Assembly: GCF_900114825.1 (NCBI RefSeq)
Contig: NZ_FOUI01000017.1
Coordinates: 1 to 54,689 of the forward strand
DNA: 54,689 nt
Reading direction: 5' to 3'
Source: Halopseudomonas yangmingensis
GTDB lineage: Bacteria > Pseudomonadota > Gammaproteobacteria > Pseudomonadales > Pseudomonadaceae
The notes beneath the pieces are model-generated. The model did no database searches. It was not told where the DNA came from and worked only from the letters and a program-made list of their open reading frames with translations. Both the position numbers and the translations under genes were made by a program. Shown here in pieces: positions 6,865 through 14,950 of the stretch. Numbering within the stretch: position 1 is the stretch's first letter; every line of letters starts with the position of its first letter.

Positions 6865-8331
6865 TTATGCGCTGACCGGTTTTGGCTCTTGTCTGTCCAC
6901 CATGTCCTTGCCCAGCCGGGTCCAGGTCAGCAGGAAGCACAGCGCGCTGGCCGCGTACAGGCAAGCCATGATGACCATCGAGGTTTGCAGGCTTTGCGCG
7001 TAGACCTGTCCGCAGACCTGCTGCAGCTCCTCGCCCAGTTGACCGATCACCTTCGGGTGGCACTGGTTGCGTGCCAGCTCGCCCGCCGCTACGCCAAGCT
7101 CGGCGGTGCCGGAGCTGAAGAAGATGTCGGAGATCAGGCCAATGAACAGCGGGCCGAAGCCGTAGCCAATCAGGTTGACCAGCAGCAGCATCACCGCTGT
7201 GGCCATGGCGCGCACGCGCATGCTGACCACGCCCTGGCCGATGGTGTACTGGGCGGCCAGGTAGCCGTACTTCACAAAGCCGCCGATGATCAGGCCAATC
7301 GCTGCATAGAGCAGATTGTCGGTGGTGAAGGCGAAGATATAGAAGGGCACCGACAGTAACAGGCCTGCCGCCGGTACCCAGGCGATGGCGCCCGGGTGCT
7401 TCTTGTAAATCCTGGTCGCCAGCCAGCCGGTAGCGAAGGTGCCAACGGCGGCGGACAGGGCAACCGGCGTGTTGATCCAGATCGCTGCCTGACCGGCGGT
7501 GATTTCATAGGTGCGCACCAGAAAGATCGACTGGAACGAGGAGATACCGTAACCGCAGAAGGCGGCGATGGTGGCGCCGGCGGTCATCAGCCAGAAGGCC
7601 GGCTTGCCCATCAGCTCCCGGATCGCCTCGCCAAGGCTGGCTCGTTCCTTTTTAGTGGCTTGCGGCGGATCGGTGTAGCCGCGCGGCGGCTCCTTGACCG
7701 TGAGTTTGAAAACCAGGGCGACCAGCAAGCCCGGCAGACCGACCACGAAAAACGCGGTGCGCCAGTCGAAAGCGTCGGTAACCCAGCCGCCGACGATGTT
7801 GGCGACCATGGTGCCGAGCGTTACGCCCATGGCGTAGAAGCCGAGTGCCTGGGAGCGCTCACGCGGGATGAAATAGTCGGCGATCAGCGAGTTGGCCGGC
7901 GGCGTACAGCCGGCTTCGCCAATACCCACACCGACGCGGCACATCAGCAGAATCCAGAAGGCGCCGATGGTCACCGAGCCGATGGTGACTTCCATCGCCA
8001 GGCCGCAGAGCGCGGTCATCAGCGACCACAGGGCCACGCAGACGGTCATGATCCATACACGGTTGGCGACATCGGCATAGCGCGCCAGCGGGATGCCGAC
8101 GGCGGTGTAGAGCAAGGCGAAACCGAAGCCGGTGAGCAGCCCGAACTGGGTGTCGGTAATCCCCAGATCCGGTACCAGATCAGGGCCGACCACCGCCAGC
8201 AGGGCGCGGTCGACGAAATTCAGGATGTAGATAAAGGTCAGCGCGAACAGCACATAATTGCGGTACGCCTTGGAGCCGTAGCCGGTCAACGGGCCTTGGG
8301 CTACGGCCTCAGTGATAGGTCTCATGGACAT
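6865..8331 (-). CDS. major facilitator superfamily transporter
   Basis: The 488-residue protein has about twelve predicted membrane segments. Typical MFS features include NFVDRALLAVVGPDLVPDLGITDTQFG in the first helix region and the loop GIPLARYADVANR. The helix 4-5 region contains GVGIGEAGCTPPANSLIADYFIPRERSQALG. This pattern resembles the spinster-like group of MFS carriers, which move lipids or organic anions. The substrate is not evident. The ATG at 8331 has AGAAGG just upstream. The gene converges on the reductase gene and shares its terminator. Confidence 0.9.
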   Translation of the reverse strand: MSMRPITEAVAQGPLTGYGSKAYRNYVLFALTFIYILNFVDRALLAVVGPDLVPDLGITDTQFGLLTGFGFALLYTAVGIPLARYADVANRVWIMTVCVALWSLMTALCGLAMEVTIGSVTIGAFWILLMCRVGVGIGEAGCTPPANSLIADYFIPRERSQALGFYAMGVTLGTMVANIVGGWVTDAFDWRTAFFVVGLPGLLVALVFKLTVKEPPRGYTDPPQATKKERASLGEAIRELMGKPAFWLMTAGATIAAFCGYGISSFQSIFLVRTYEITAGQAAIWINTPVALSAAVGTFATGWLATRIYKKHPGAIAWVPAAGLLLSVPFYIFAFTTDNLLYAAIGLIIGGFVKYGYLAAQYTIGQGVVSMRVRAMATAVMLLLVNLIGYGFGPLFIGLISDIFFSSGTAELGVAAGELARNQCHPKVIGQLGEELQQVCGQVYAQSLQTSMVIMACLYAASALCFLLTWTRLGKDMVDRQEPKPVSA

Positions 8332-8670
8332 TACGCCTTCTAGCTATGTTGTTATAGGTCGATGCGGGCTGTGAGCGCACACTCATGTGACCCAATGCCG
8401 GCCAATGCCAGCACTCAGACTCATACGGGTCACCACCAGCGTGATATTACGGTGTAACCGGGCATCAGCGGGGAATGATCGTTCCAAACAGTCTTTTTGA
8501 ATGCCAGCACATAAGAGAATGGCATACCTGAAGCAACCTCGGCCGGGTATTTATTCCCCCAGTGCCGCCGCACACAGTTGCCTGCGCAGCCACTGCAGTG
8601 CAACCGAGGCATCCTGCTGGCGATGCCTTGCTCAGGCATCTGGGCGAGGTGGCGGAGCAGCTGATCCCGG
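8332..8670. other. intergenic stretch without a recognisable gene
   Basis: This 339-bp region lies between the MFS gene and the TRIC-type channel gene. A 69-codon minus-strand frame at 8430-8639 has no family resemblance or ribosome binding site. It should hold the MFS promoter on its left side; I see no clear consensus boxes. Confidence 0.35.
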
Positions 8671-9288
8671 CTAACTCCAGCGGGCCTTTGAATAACTGAA
8701 CACCGGCAAGGACAGCTTCCAGCGGATTGCCGCCATTCTCAGCAAAAGACCGACACTGAAGGCCGCCAGCAGCGTGATATTTTCGCTGGCACCCCGGTCC
8801 AGCAGCTCGAGATAGAGCAAAGCGACTACCAGGGAGACGCTGGCATAGAGTTCATGGCGCAGCACCTGGGGAGTCCGGTTGCACAGCAGGTCGCGAATAA
8901 TGCCACCGAAAATACCGGTCGTTATTCCCGCCATGACGACCACTACGGTGTCGTAGCCCAGCCCGAGTGCCACATTGCAGCCAATCACGGTAAAGGCCAC
9001 CAGACCAATGGCATCCAGCACCAGAAATAACTGATGCAGGCGGCGCATGAAACGCGCGATCACTATGGTCGCCAGACCGCCGGTAATGGTCATGTAGATA
9101 TATTGCGGATGCTGGGTCCAAGTTACCGGGAAGTTGCCCAGCAGGATATCCCGTACCGTGCCACCACCCAGAGCGGTAAAGAAGGCAATCACGACGACAC
9201 CGAACAGATCCATATTACGACGCCCGGCAGCAAGTGCTCCGGACATGGCTTCGGCGGTTATGGCAATCATATAGACAGAGGTCAGCAC
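8671..9288 (-). CDS. TRIC-type channel / UPF0126 (YicG-like) membrane protein
   Basis: The 205-residue protein has about seven membrane segments and two matching motifs, TALGGGTVRDILLG and GIFGGIIRDLLCN. These are the paired glycine-rich elements of the UPF0126/TRIC family of trimeric cation channels. I place the start at a GTG at 9288, 7 bases after AGGAG. The open frame runs on to 9492, but that extension lies inside the glycine riboswitch and is not coding. UPF0126 genes are known companions of glycine riboswitches, so the channel probably responds to glycine excess. Transport of glycine itself has not been shown here. Confidence 0.9.
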   Translation of the reverse strand: MLTSVYMIAITAEAMSGALAAGRRNMDLFGVVVIAFFTALGGGTVRDILLGNFPVTWTQHPQYIYMTITGGLATIVIARFMRRLHQLFLVLDAIGLVAFTVIGCNVALGLGYDTVVVVMAGITTGIFGGIIRDLLCNRTPQVLRHELYASVSLVVALLYLELLDRGASENITLLAAFSVGLLLRMAAIRWKLSLPVFSYSKARWS

Positions 9289-9310
9289 ACAGTTCTCCTG
9301 CGTTTCTGTG

Positions 9311-9490
9311 GCCTCTCCCCCTGTCCTTGATACCTGAGAGTTTACGGGGCATAAGCCCTGCTTGCCCCTTCGGTGGGCTGCTGTGCAGCCTCTCTCCAGA
9401 CGGCGTTGAATGATACCCGCAGTAACTGTGCCTGAGCGTTTATGGGAGTTTGCGCCTTCGGCGGGGCAGAGCCCTCTCTCCTGCGGTGGC
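9311..9490 (-). promoter_or_regulatory. tandem glycine riboswitch
   Basis: On the minus strand two aptamer-like units follow each other. The first (about 9490-9416) has GGAGAGAGG, CCGAAGGCGCAA and AAACGCTCAGGCA. The second (about 9410-9313) has GGAGAGAGG, ACCGAAGGGGCAAG, GTAAACTCTCAGGTA and a terminal GGACAGGGGGAG. These are the conserved elements of the two glycine aptamers. The GTG of the channel gene lies just downstream, so control is probably of translation or of transcript elongation in the short leader. A -10-like TATGAT lies at 9500-9495. Confidence 0.92.
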
Positions 9491-9539
9491 ATGCATCATA
9501 GCGCATCCAATCGTGTCTGGCTGGCAGGAAAAAGTCTGA

Positions 9540-9890
9540 TTACCACAACTGAATACCAAACCGCCGGACCAGCAGGGCAAACAACACAAAGCAGAAACTG
9601 GTCAGCAGTAAATAACCCGCCATGCCCAGCCAGAAGCCGACCCGCGACAACAGAACCGGAAAGACCAGCAGAGCGGGTAGCGTGGGAATGACATACCAGA
9701 AGGTATACCAGGCATGGTTGGCAATTTTCTGCTCCGGCTGCTGTTCAACGTACAACCAGATCAGCGTCAGCACCATGACCAACGGCAAAGCGGCAATCAG
9801 ACCGCCAAGACGATCACTGTACTTGGCGGCTTCGGACACCAGAATCACGACCAGAGCTGTGATCAGATACTTGGTGAAAATCCAGGTCAT
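9540..9890 (-). CDS. DUF3147-family membrane protein
   Basis: The 116-residue protein consists of four hydrophobic segments and matches the size and pattern of the DUF3147 family (SEAAKYSDRLGGLIAALPLVMVL, then HAWYTFWYVIPTLPALLVFPVLL). It is an inner-membrane protein of unknown function. It starts 30 bp after the metal-responsive repressor gene ends and in the same orientation, so it is probably co-transcribed with it. Confidence 0.8.
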   Translation of the reverse strand: MTWIFTKYLITALVVILVSEAAKYSDRLGGLIAALPLVMVLTLIWLYVEQQPEQKIANHAWYTFWYVIPTLPALLVFPVLLSRVGFWLGMAGYLLLTSFCFVLFALLVRRFGIQLW

Positions 9891-9920
9891 GAAAGGCTCC
9901 GCAGGGTTGAGGGCATTCGC

Positions 9921-10229
9921 TCAGAGATACTTGGTGATCAGCTTGAAGTCGTCCAGCGCAGTGTTATCGCCACGCTCGCTGGCCGCTGTCACGGCATGAT
10001 CAAGGCAGTGGTCAATATGATCCTGAATCAGGGTACGCTTGGCCTGACAGACCGCTTTTTCCACCGCATGCAGCTGCTGGGCTAGGTCAACACAAGGACG
10101 ACCGCGCTCAATCATGCCGACGACGCTGCGCAAATGGCCCTCGGCCCGCTTCAATCTTTTGATGATGTCGCCATGACTTTGGTGCTGATGGGCGTGTGTT
10201 TGCTCGCTCATGCCTTGAGTCTCATGCAT
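9921..10229 (-). CDS. CsoR/RcnR-family metal-responsive repressor
   Basis: From the ATG at 10229 the protein has 102 residues and the all-helical DUF156 fold (IIKRLKRAEGHLRSVVGMIERGRPCVDLAQQLHAVEKAV). Cys46, His71 and Cys75 have the spacing (25 and 4) of the Cys-His-Cys ligands of copper sensor CsoR; RcnR would have His and FrmR Glu at the last position. The N-terminal THAHQHQSHGD recalls the His-rich arm of nickel/cobalt sensors. The inducer is therefore uncertain, though copper is favoured by the core ligands. It is transcribed divergently from the three-gene membrane cluster and probably represses it. A GTG at 10256 is a less likely start. Confidence 0.85.
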   Translation of the reverse strand: MHETQGMSEQTHAHQHQSHGDIIKRLKRAEGHLRSVVGMIERGRPCVDLAQQLHAVEKAVCQAKRTLIQDHIDHCLDHAVTAASERGDNTALDDFKLITKYL

Positions 10230-10256
10230 CGATGAATTACTCTCGCATGCTATCAC

Positions 10257-10271
10257 CTGGGGGGGGATATG
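10257..10271 (+). promoter_or_regulatory. G-tract operator candidate for the CsoR/RcnR-type repressor
   Basis: Between the divergent genes a run of eight Gs at 10259-10266 is flanked by CACCT and ATATGG. CsoR- and RcnR-type repressors bind operators with a G- or C-tract of six or more flanked by short AT-rich inverted arms. Position and composition fit; the arms here are imperfect. Confidence 0.55.
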
Positions 10272-10328
10272 GCAAACCTGCGACCCTTGCGGTAATACTC
10301 GCTATTCAAGCCCCAACCGAGCCAGATC

Positions 10329-10682
10329 ATGCTCAGTAAACCCATCAGTGCCAAAGTTGTTTTTGCCCTAGCTCTGGCCATGCTGATGGCCTGGTCCGGG
10401 CATACCTCTGCGCTGTTTACAGGGGCCTCTCAGTCCGTCCAGGCCGACAAAGACCCTGCGTATTCCCATGCGCACCACGCCTATGTCTGTGCCGCCTGTA
10501 CCGATCACTTCCATTCCTCGCTAACCGCCGACCATCTGCATGAAACGCCGCACCTGAGTAGCCTGCTCAGCCTTGACGCCCTGTCAGAAGGCCGAATGCC
10601 GATGGAAGCGCTTCACTATTTCTTTCCTCCGGGTCCGCTGTTTCTGATTGAGCGGCCACCACGGACAAGCGTCATTCTCTGA
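10329..10682 (+). CDS. exported His/Cys-rich small protein, probable metal-binding
   Basis: The 117-residue protein starts with a signal-like hydrophobic segment (VVFALALAMLMAWSGHTSALF). A short metal-ligand-rich stretch follows, with HAHHAYVCAACTDHFH at about 48-63 and HLHETPH soon after. The CxxC and clustered histidines suggest periplasmic metal binding. The family is not one I can name. It is the first gene of the cluster divergent from the metal-responsive repressor, which fits a role in metal handling. Confidence 0.7.
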   Translation: MLSKPISAKVVFALALAMLMAWSGHTSALFTGASQSVQADKDPAYSHAHHAYVCAACTDHFHSSLTADHLHETPHLSSLLSLDALSEGRMPMEALHYFFPPGPLFLIERPPRTSVIL

Positions 10683-10729
10683 TGCTGGCCGCCGTGCGGC
10701 CCAAGTTCCCTTAAATTCAGGACTCAACC

Positions 10730-11464
10730 ATGCATTCGCTATCTTTGGGTGCAATGGGCGCATCTGCTCTGCGCCCGACGCGCTGGTTTCTACTACTGCT
10801 ATTTGCGGCATTGCTGTTTCTCGGCATGCCTGATGCATTGGCCCACGCTGTTGCCGAGGGCGACAAGGGCTTTATCCAGGAAAGCTCCGGGGTGATGGTA
10901 CTGCCGTTCATCTACATGGGCGCCAAGCACATGATCACCGGCTACGACCATCTGTTGTTTCTCTTCGGGGTGATATTCTTTCTCTACCGTCTGAAAGACG
11001 TGGCTCTCTACGTCACCCTGTTTGCCATGGGTCACACCGTAACGCTGCTGTTTGGCGTGCTGGCGGAAGTCAGCATCAGCGCCTATGTGATCGACGCCAT
11101 CATTGGTTTCTCGGTGGTATACAAGGCCCTGGATAACCTGGGCGCATTTCAGCGCTGGCTTGGTTATCAGCCCAATACCAAAGGCGCTACGCTGATTTTC
11201 GGCCTTCTGCATGGATTCGGCCTGGCTACCAAGATTCAGGAATACGAAATCTCGCCCGATGGCCTGATTCCCAATCTGATCGCCTTTAACGTCGGCGTTG
11301 AAATCGGCCAGCTGCTAGCCTTGAGTGCCATTCTGATTGTCATGGGCTACTGGCGACGCACCGCCAGTTTCTGGCGCCATGCCTATACCTCCAACGTTGC
11401 CATGATGAGCGCCGGTTTCCTGTTGATGGGTTACCAGCTCACCGGCCTGATCGTCTCTCAGTAA
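10730..11464 (+). CDS. HupE/UreJ-like membrane protein
   Basis: The 244-residue protein has a cleavable signal or first helix (WFLLLLFAALLFLGMPDALAHA) and about six further membrane segments. GAKHMITGYDHLLFLFG and the downstream GLLHGFGLA match the second HupE/UreJ family, related to the Ni/Co permeases of hydrogenase and urease operons. His, Asp and His in YDH and LLHGFG are the likely metal ligands. No hydrogenase or urease genes are nearby. Together with the repressor it points to transport or efflux of a divalent or monovalent metal. Confidence 0.85.
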   Translation: MHSLSLGAMGASALRPTRWFLLLLFAALLFLGMPDALAHAVAEGDKGFIQESSGVMVLPFIYMGAKHMITGYDHLLFLFGVIFFLYRLKDVALYVTLFAMGHTVTLLFGVLAEVSISAYVIDAIIGFSVVYKALDNLGAFQRWLGYQPNTKGATLIFGLLHGFGLATKIQEYEISPDGLIPNLIAFNVGVEIGQLLALSAILIVMGYWRRTASFWRHAYTSNVAMMSAGFLLMGYQLTGLIVSQ

Positions 11465-11476
11465 GGAATTCTCAAT

Positions 11477-12118
11477 ATGTTCAATAGCCAACTTCCAACC
11501 CAGAGCGAATTACCGACCAGCCGCCAGCTGCTGCGCTCAACCCTACTGGCGCTGATCGCCGCCGGCGTGCTACTGGTGACCGTAGTCATGCCGGCGGAAT
11601 ACGCAATCGACCCCACCGGAGCCGGTCGTATGCTGGGCTTGACCCAGATGGCCGAAGTCAAGCTGCAACTGGCCGAAGAAGCCGCTGCGGATGCCGCTGC
11701 GCCTGTCACACCTGCTGCAGTGGAGATTGCGCCAGAGACTGTTGAGGTTAACCAACCGGCAGTGATTGAGGTAGTAGAGCCTGACACGCAACGGCAGAAG
11801 CATGAAATGAGCTTTTCCCTGGCCCCAGGTCAGGGCGCTGAAATCAAGGTGGAGATGCTCAAGGGAACCCAGGTGGCTTACTTCTGGACAGCCAATGGCG
11901 GCGTGGTCAACTACGATACCCATGGCGATCCCTACAATGCGCCCCGTGAGTTCTACCATGGTTATGGCAAGGGACGCGCCACACCCGAAGATAAGGGTGT
12001 ACTGGAAGCAGCCTTCGACGGCCATCACGGCTGGTTCTGGCGCAATCGCAGCAATAAGCCCGTTACCGTTACACTGCAAACCGAGGGCAATTACATCGCT
12101 ATCAAACGGGTAATCTGA
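11477..12118 (+). CDS. membrane-anchored protein of the HupE cluster
   Basis: The 213-residue protein has one membrane segment at about 20-40 (STLLALIAAGVLLVTVVMP). An Ala/Pro/Glu-rich linker follows, then a compact beta-rich domain with GQGAEIKVEMLKGTQVAYFW and FYHGYGKGRATPEDKG. It ends with a hydrophobic-aromatic region around HHGWFWRN. Similar proteins accompany HupE-like genes in other Pseudomonas and are described only as transmembrane anchor proteins. AAGGA precedes the ATG at a spacing of 8, and the gene begins 12 bp after the HupE-like gene, so they form an operon. The domain faces the periplasm by topology; the function is unknown. Confidence 0.75.
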   Translation: MFNSQLPTQSELPTSRQLLRSTLLALIAAGVLLVTVVMPAEYAIDPTGAGRMLGLTQMAEVKLQLAEEAAADAAAPVTPAAVEIAPETVEVNQPAVIEVVEPDTQRQKHEMSFSLAPGQGAEIKVEMLKGTQVAYFWTANGGVVNYDTHGDPYNAPREFYHGYGKGRATPEDKGVLEAAFDGHHGWFWRNRSNKPVTVTLQTEGNYIAIKRVI

Positions 12119-12121
12119 GAA

Positions 12122-12157
12122 ATTCGGGGCCAGGTTTGGCTTAGCCTGGCCCCGAAT
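12122..12157 (+). terminator. perfect 13-bp hairpin after the metal cluster
   Basis: ATTCGGGGCCAGG and CCTGGCCCCGAAT form a perfect 13-bp stem around a 10-base loop, four bases after the stop codon of the anchor-protein gene. No T-run follows, so it may end transcription inefficiently or protect the 3' end. Confidence 0.6.
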
Positions 12158-12224
12158 GCGGAAACCTTGTCAGTTTCATCAGCCGGCCTTTTTTGGCCGT
12201 GGACAACACTCCGTCGCCCCCGCC

Positions 12225-13091
12225 CTAGCCCAGCCACCACAGCCCAGCCGCCATCAACGCCGGAACCAGCAGGCTTTGCAGTACGTTACTGCGCAGCGCG
12301 CTGAGCAGGTTGCCGGTGGCGCGGCTGTGCCAGAGGCTGTGCAGGCCGAGTAGAAAGGCCGGGGTGGCCAGCAGGCTGGCGACCGGCAGCCAGCCACAGC
12401 TGACCGACAGCAGCAGGGTTGCAAGGGCCAGCAGCCAGTTGGCGGCGTAGACGCAGCGCGCCAGTTCAGTGCCGTAGCGCAGCACCAGATTGTCGCGGCC
12501 AACCCGGCGGTCGGCGTCGCGGTCGGGGAACTGGTTGAGCAGCAGCAGGTTGTTGATCAGCGCCCACAGCACCAACCCGGCGGCCAGCCCGCCCGCCGTG
12601 TATTCGCCAGCCAGTACCCGCTGGCTGCCGAGCAGCATCAGCAGACCAAAGCCAGTGCCGGGGGCAATCAGGCTGAGCCAGCGGTTACGGGTGATCCAGG
12701 GCGTATAGCAGGCCACCAGCAGTATCCCGGCAAGCCCGATCGGCAACAGGCCGGGGCCGGTTTTCCAGCTCAGCCACAGGCCAATCAGCACCGTTAGCAA
12801 CAGCAGGCTTAGTCCCAGCCACAACGCCGCCGGGGCAGACTGCGGGTGTGCCGGCAGGTAGCCGCTGCCGCCACTGAAGGGCGTGCGCCGGGTATGCAGA
12901 TCCAGCCCGCTGCGAAAGTCGGCGTATTCATTCAGCACATTCACCGCGCCATGCGCGGCAACAGCACCCAGCAGCACCAGCAGCCAGCCGCTGCCCGCCA
13001 GTTGCTCCGGCGGGGTCAGTGCGGCAGCCAGTGCCACTGTGACCAGCGCCAGCAGCAGAAACGGCGGGCGCAGGGTCAACAGCAGGCCCAT
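12225..13091 (-). CDS. UbiA-family prenyltransferase (MenA-like)
   Basis: From the ATG at 13091 the protein has 288 residues and about eight or nine membrane segments. The first Asp-rich motif is NVLNEYADFRSGLD and the second is NQFPDRDADRRVGRDNL; both coordinate Mg-prenyl diphosphate in this family. Its nearest known relatives are the MenA-type 1,4-dihydroxy-2-naphthoate prenyltransferases, but no menaquinone genes lie nearby and the acceptor is unknown. The gene begins two bases after the trmB stop codon, so the two are coupled in translation. It acts at the inner membrane. Confidence 0.87.
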   Translation of the reverse strand: MGLLLTLRPPFLLLALVTVALAAALTPPEQLAGSGWLLVLLGAVAAHGAVNVLNEYADFRSGLDLHTRRTPFSGGSGYLPAHPQSAPAALWLGLSLLLLTVLIGLWLSWKTGPGLLPIGLAGILLVACYTPWITRNRWLSLIAPGTGFGLLMLLGSQRVLAGEYTAGGLAAGLVLWALINNLLLLNQFPDRDADRRVGRDNLVLRYGTELARCVYAANWLLALATLLLSVSCGWLPVASLLATPAFLLGLHSLWHSRATGNLLSALRSNVLQSLLVPALMAAGLWWLG

Positions 13092-13093
13092 GT

Positions 13094-13822
13094 TCAGTCG
13101 ATCCGCTCGAACTTGAGATCCCACACCCCATGCCCGAGCCGTTCGCCACGGCGTTCGAACTTGGTCATCGGGCGTTCTTCGGGGCGCGGTACCCAGCTGC
13201 CGTCGGCGGACAGGTTGCGGTAACCGGGGGCGGCGTTCATCACCTCGAGCATGTGCTCGGCATAGGCCTGCCAGTCGGTGGCCATGTGGAAGATGCCACC
13301 GATCTTGAGTTTCTGCCGGACCTTGTCGGCAAAGGCCGGCTGTACGATGCGCCGCTTGTGGTGCTTTTTCTTGTGCCAGGGATCGGGGAAAAACAGCATC
13401 AGGCGATCCAGGCTGGCATCCGGGATGGCCTTGTCCAGCACCTCGATGGCGTCGCAGTCATACACCCGCAGGTTGCTGATGCCGGCCTTGAGCACGCCGT
13501 TGAGCAGCGAGCCGACGCCGGGGCGGTGCACTTCGATGCCAATAAAGTCCTGCTCAGGGGCCTTTTCCGCCATTTCCAGCAGTGACTGGCCCATGCCGAA
13601 GCCGATTTCCAGGCTGCGCGGGGCGCTGCGGCCAAACAGCTGATCCAGATCCAGTCGGCCCTGTTCAAGGCTCAGGCCAAATTGCGGCCAGCCCTGCTCG
13701 ATACCGCGCTGCTGGGCTTCGGTCATGCGCCCGGCGCGCATCACAAAGCTCTTGATGCTGCGGCGGTGTTCGGCGGCGACGGGGCTGTCGCTCTCTGGCT
13801 TGTCGGTGAGGCTGTCAGACAT
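13094..13822 (-). CDS. trmB: tRNA (guanine-N7)-methyltransferase
   Basis: TrmB makes m7G46 in the variable loop of many tRNAs, using S-adenosylmethionine. The 242-residue protein contains the SAM motif [15 protein letters not shown] and the acceptor-site motif [17 protein letters not shown], which identify the family. The C-terminal part ([27 protein letters not shown]) is also standard. Length is normal. It follows thiG with 8 bp between them and precedes the prenyltransferase gene. Confidence 0.96.
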   Translation of the reverse strand: MSDSLTDKPESDSPVAAEHRRSIKSFVMRAGRMTEAQQRGIEQGWPQFGLSLEQGRLDLDQLFGRSAPRSLEIGFGMGQSLLEMAEKAPEQDFIGIEVHRPGVGSLLNGVLKAGISNLRVYDCDAIEVLDKAIPDASLDRLMLFFPDPWHKKKHHKRRIVQPAFADKVRQKLKIGGIFHMATDWQAYAEHMLEVMNAAPGYRNLSADGSWVPRPEERPMTKFERRGERLGHGVWDLKFERID

Positions 13823-13830
13823 CGGATTTC

Positions 13831-14622
13831 TCAGAAAAAGGTGCCGTCAATCGGGGATGACGCGCTGGCGTAGAGTTTGCGCGGCATGCGCCCGGCCAGG
13901 TAGGCGGCGCGGCCGGCGAGGATCGCGTGCTTCATCGCTTCGGCCATCAGCACCGGCTGTTTGGCGTGTGCAATGGCGGTGTTCATCAGTACTCCGGCGC
14001 AGCCCAGTTCCATGGCGATGGTGGCATCCGAGGCGGTGCCGACGCCGGCGTCGACCAGTACCGGTACTGTGGCTTCCTCAAGAATGATGCGCAGGTTCCA
14101 GGGGTTGCAGATGCCCATGCCGGAGCCGATCAGGCCGGCCAGCGGCATGACCGCGACGCAGCCCATGGCTGCCAGTTCGCGGGCGATGATCGGGTCGTCG
14201 CTGGTGTAAACCATTACGTCGAAGCCGTCCCGGATCAGCACCTCGGCGGCCTTCAGGGTTTCCACCACGTTGGGGAACAGGGTTTTCTGGTCGGCCAGCA
14301 CTTCCAGCTTGACCAGCTTGTGGCCATCCAGCAGTTCGCGCGCCAGTCTGCAGGTGCGCACGGCATCGTCGGCGGTGTAGCAGCCGGCGGTGTTCGGCAG
14401 GATGGTGTAGCGGTCCGGCGGGATCACGTCGAGCAGGTTCGGCTCGTCGGGGTTCTGGCCGATATTGGTGCGGCGGATTGCTACGGTGACTATCTCGGCG
14501 CCGGAGGCTTCGATGGCCTGGCGGGTTTCTTCCAGGTCCTTGTATTTGCCGGTGCCGACCAGCAGCCGTGAGTTGTAGCGAACACCGGCGATTTCAAAGG
14601 CATCCTGGGCAAGATCGGTCAT
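13831..14622 (-). CDS. thiG: thiazole synthase
   Basis: ThiG forms the thiazole ring of thiamine from 1-deoxyxylulose 5-phosphate, dehydroglycine and sulfur carried by ThiS. The protein has 263 residues from the ATG at 14622, preceded by GGAGA. The TIM-barrel motifs include [24 protein letters not shown], where a lysine holds the sugar, and [22 protein letters not shown]. ThiS lies just upstream in the same orientation. Confidence 0.96.
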   Translation of the reverse strand: MTDLAQDAFEIAGVRYNSRLLVGTGKYKDLEETRQAIEASGAEIVTVAIRRTNIGQNPDEPNLLDVIPPDRYTILPNTAGCYTADDAVRTCRLARELLDGHKLVKLEVLADQKTLFPNVVETLKAAEVLIRDGFDVMVYTSDDPIIARELAAMGCVAVMPLAGLIGSGMGICNPWNLRIILEEATVPVLVDAGVGTASDATIAMELGCAGVLMNTAIAHAKQPVLMAEAMKHAILAGRAAYLAGRMPRKLYASASSPIDGTFF

Positions 14623-14674
14623 GCGGGGCGGTCTCCGGTTGAAAGGTGGCGAACAGCGGGGAGCAGGCAGCGGG

Positions 14675-14875
14675 TCAACCGCCGCCAATAGCGTGGACGA
14701 TTTCCAGCCGGTCTCCCTCGCTGAGTTGCAGCTCGGCGTAGCGGCTGCGCGGGACGATTTCCAGATTGTGTTCGACGGCCAGCCGCTTGCCGGCCAGCCC
14801 GAGCTGTTCGAGCAGTTCGGCCAGAGTCATCGGTTGCGACAGGTTGTGAGGTTGACCGTTAAGCAGGATCTGCAT
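14675..14875 (-). CDS. thiS: sulfur carrier protein ThiS
   Basis: ThiS is a ubiquitin-fold carrier whose C-terminal glycine is adenylated and then thiocarboxylated to feed sulfur to ThiG. The product has 66 residues ([20 protein letters not shown]...) and ends in HAIGGG, with the diglycine exposed as required. I prefer the ATG at 14875 because CCGGA lies six bases upstream; an ATG two codons earlier is possible. No thiamine riboswitch is visible upstream. Confidence 0.95.
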   Translation of the reverse strand: MQILLNGQPHNLSQPMTLAELLEQLGLAGKRLAVEHNLEIVPRSRYAELQLSEGDRLEIVHAIGGG

Positions 14876-14950
14876 GGGCATTCCGGTGAAACTATGGACA
14901 GGCAGGGCATGATAGCGCGGATTGAGCCATTTTCCGAGGGTGATGCCTCC

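Noticed and set aside
8430-8639. 69-codon minus-strand frame in the gap after the MFS gene
   Set aside because: No homology pattern, no ribosome binding site, and it is isolated between known genes.
9289-9492. Upstream 68-codon extension of the channel gene
   Set aside because: The stretch is a tandem glycine riboswitch; reading it as protein gives no family match, and a ribosome binding site precedes the GTG at 9288.
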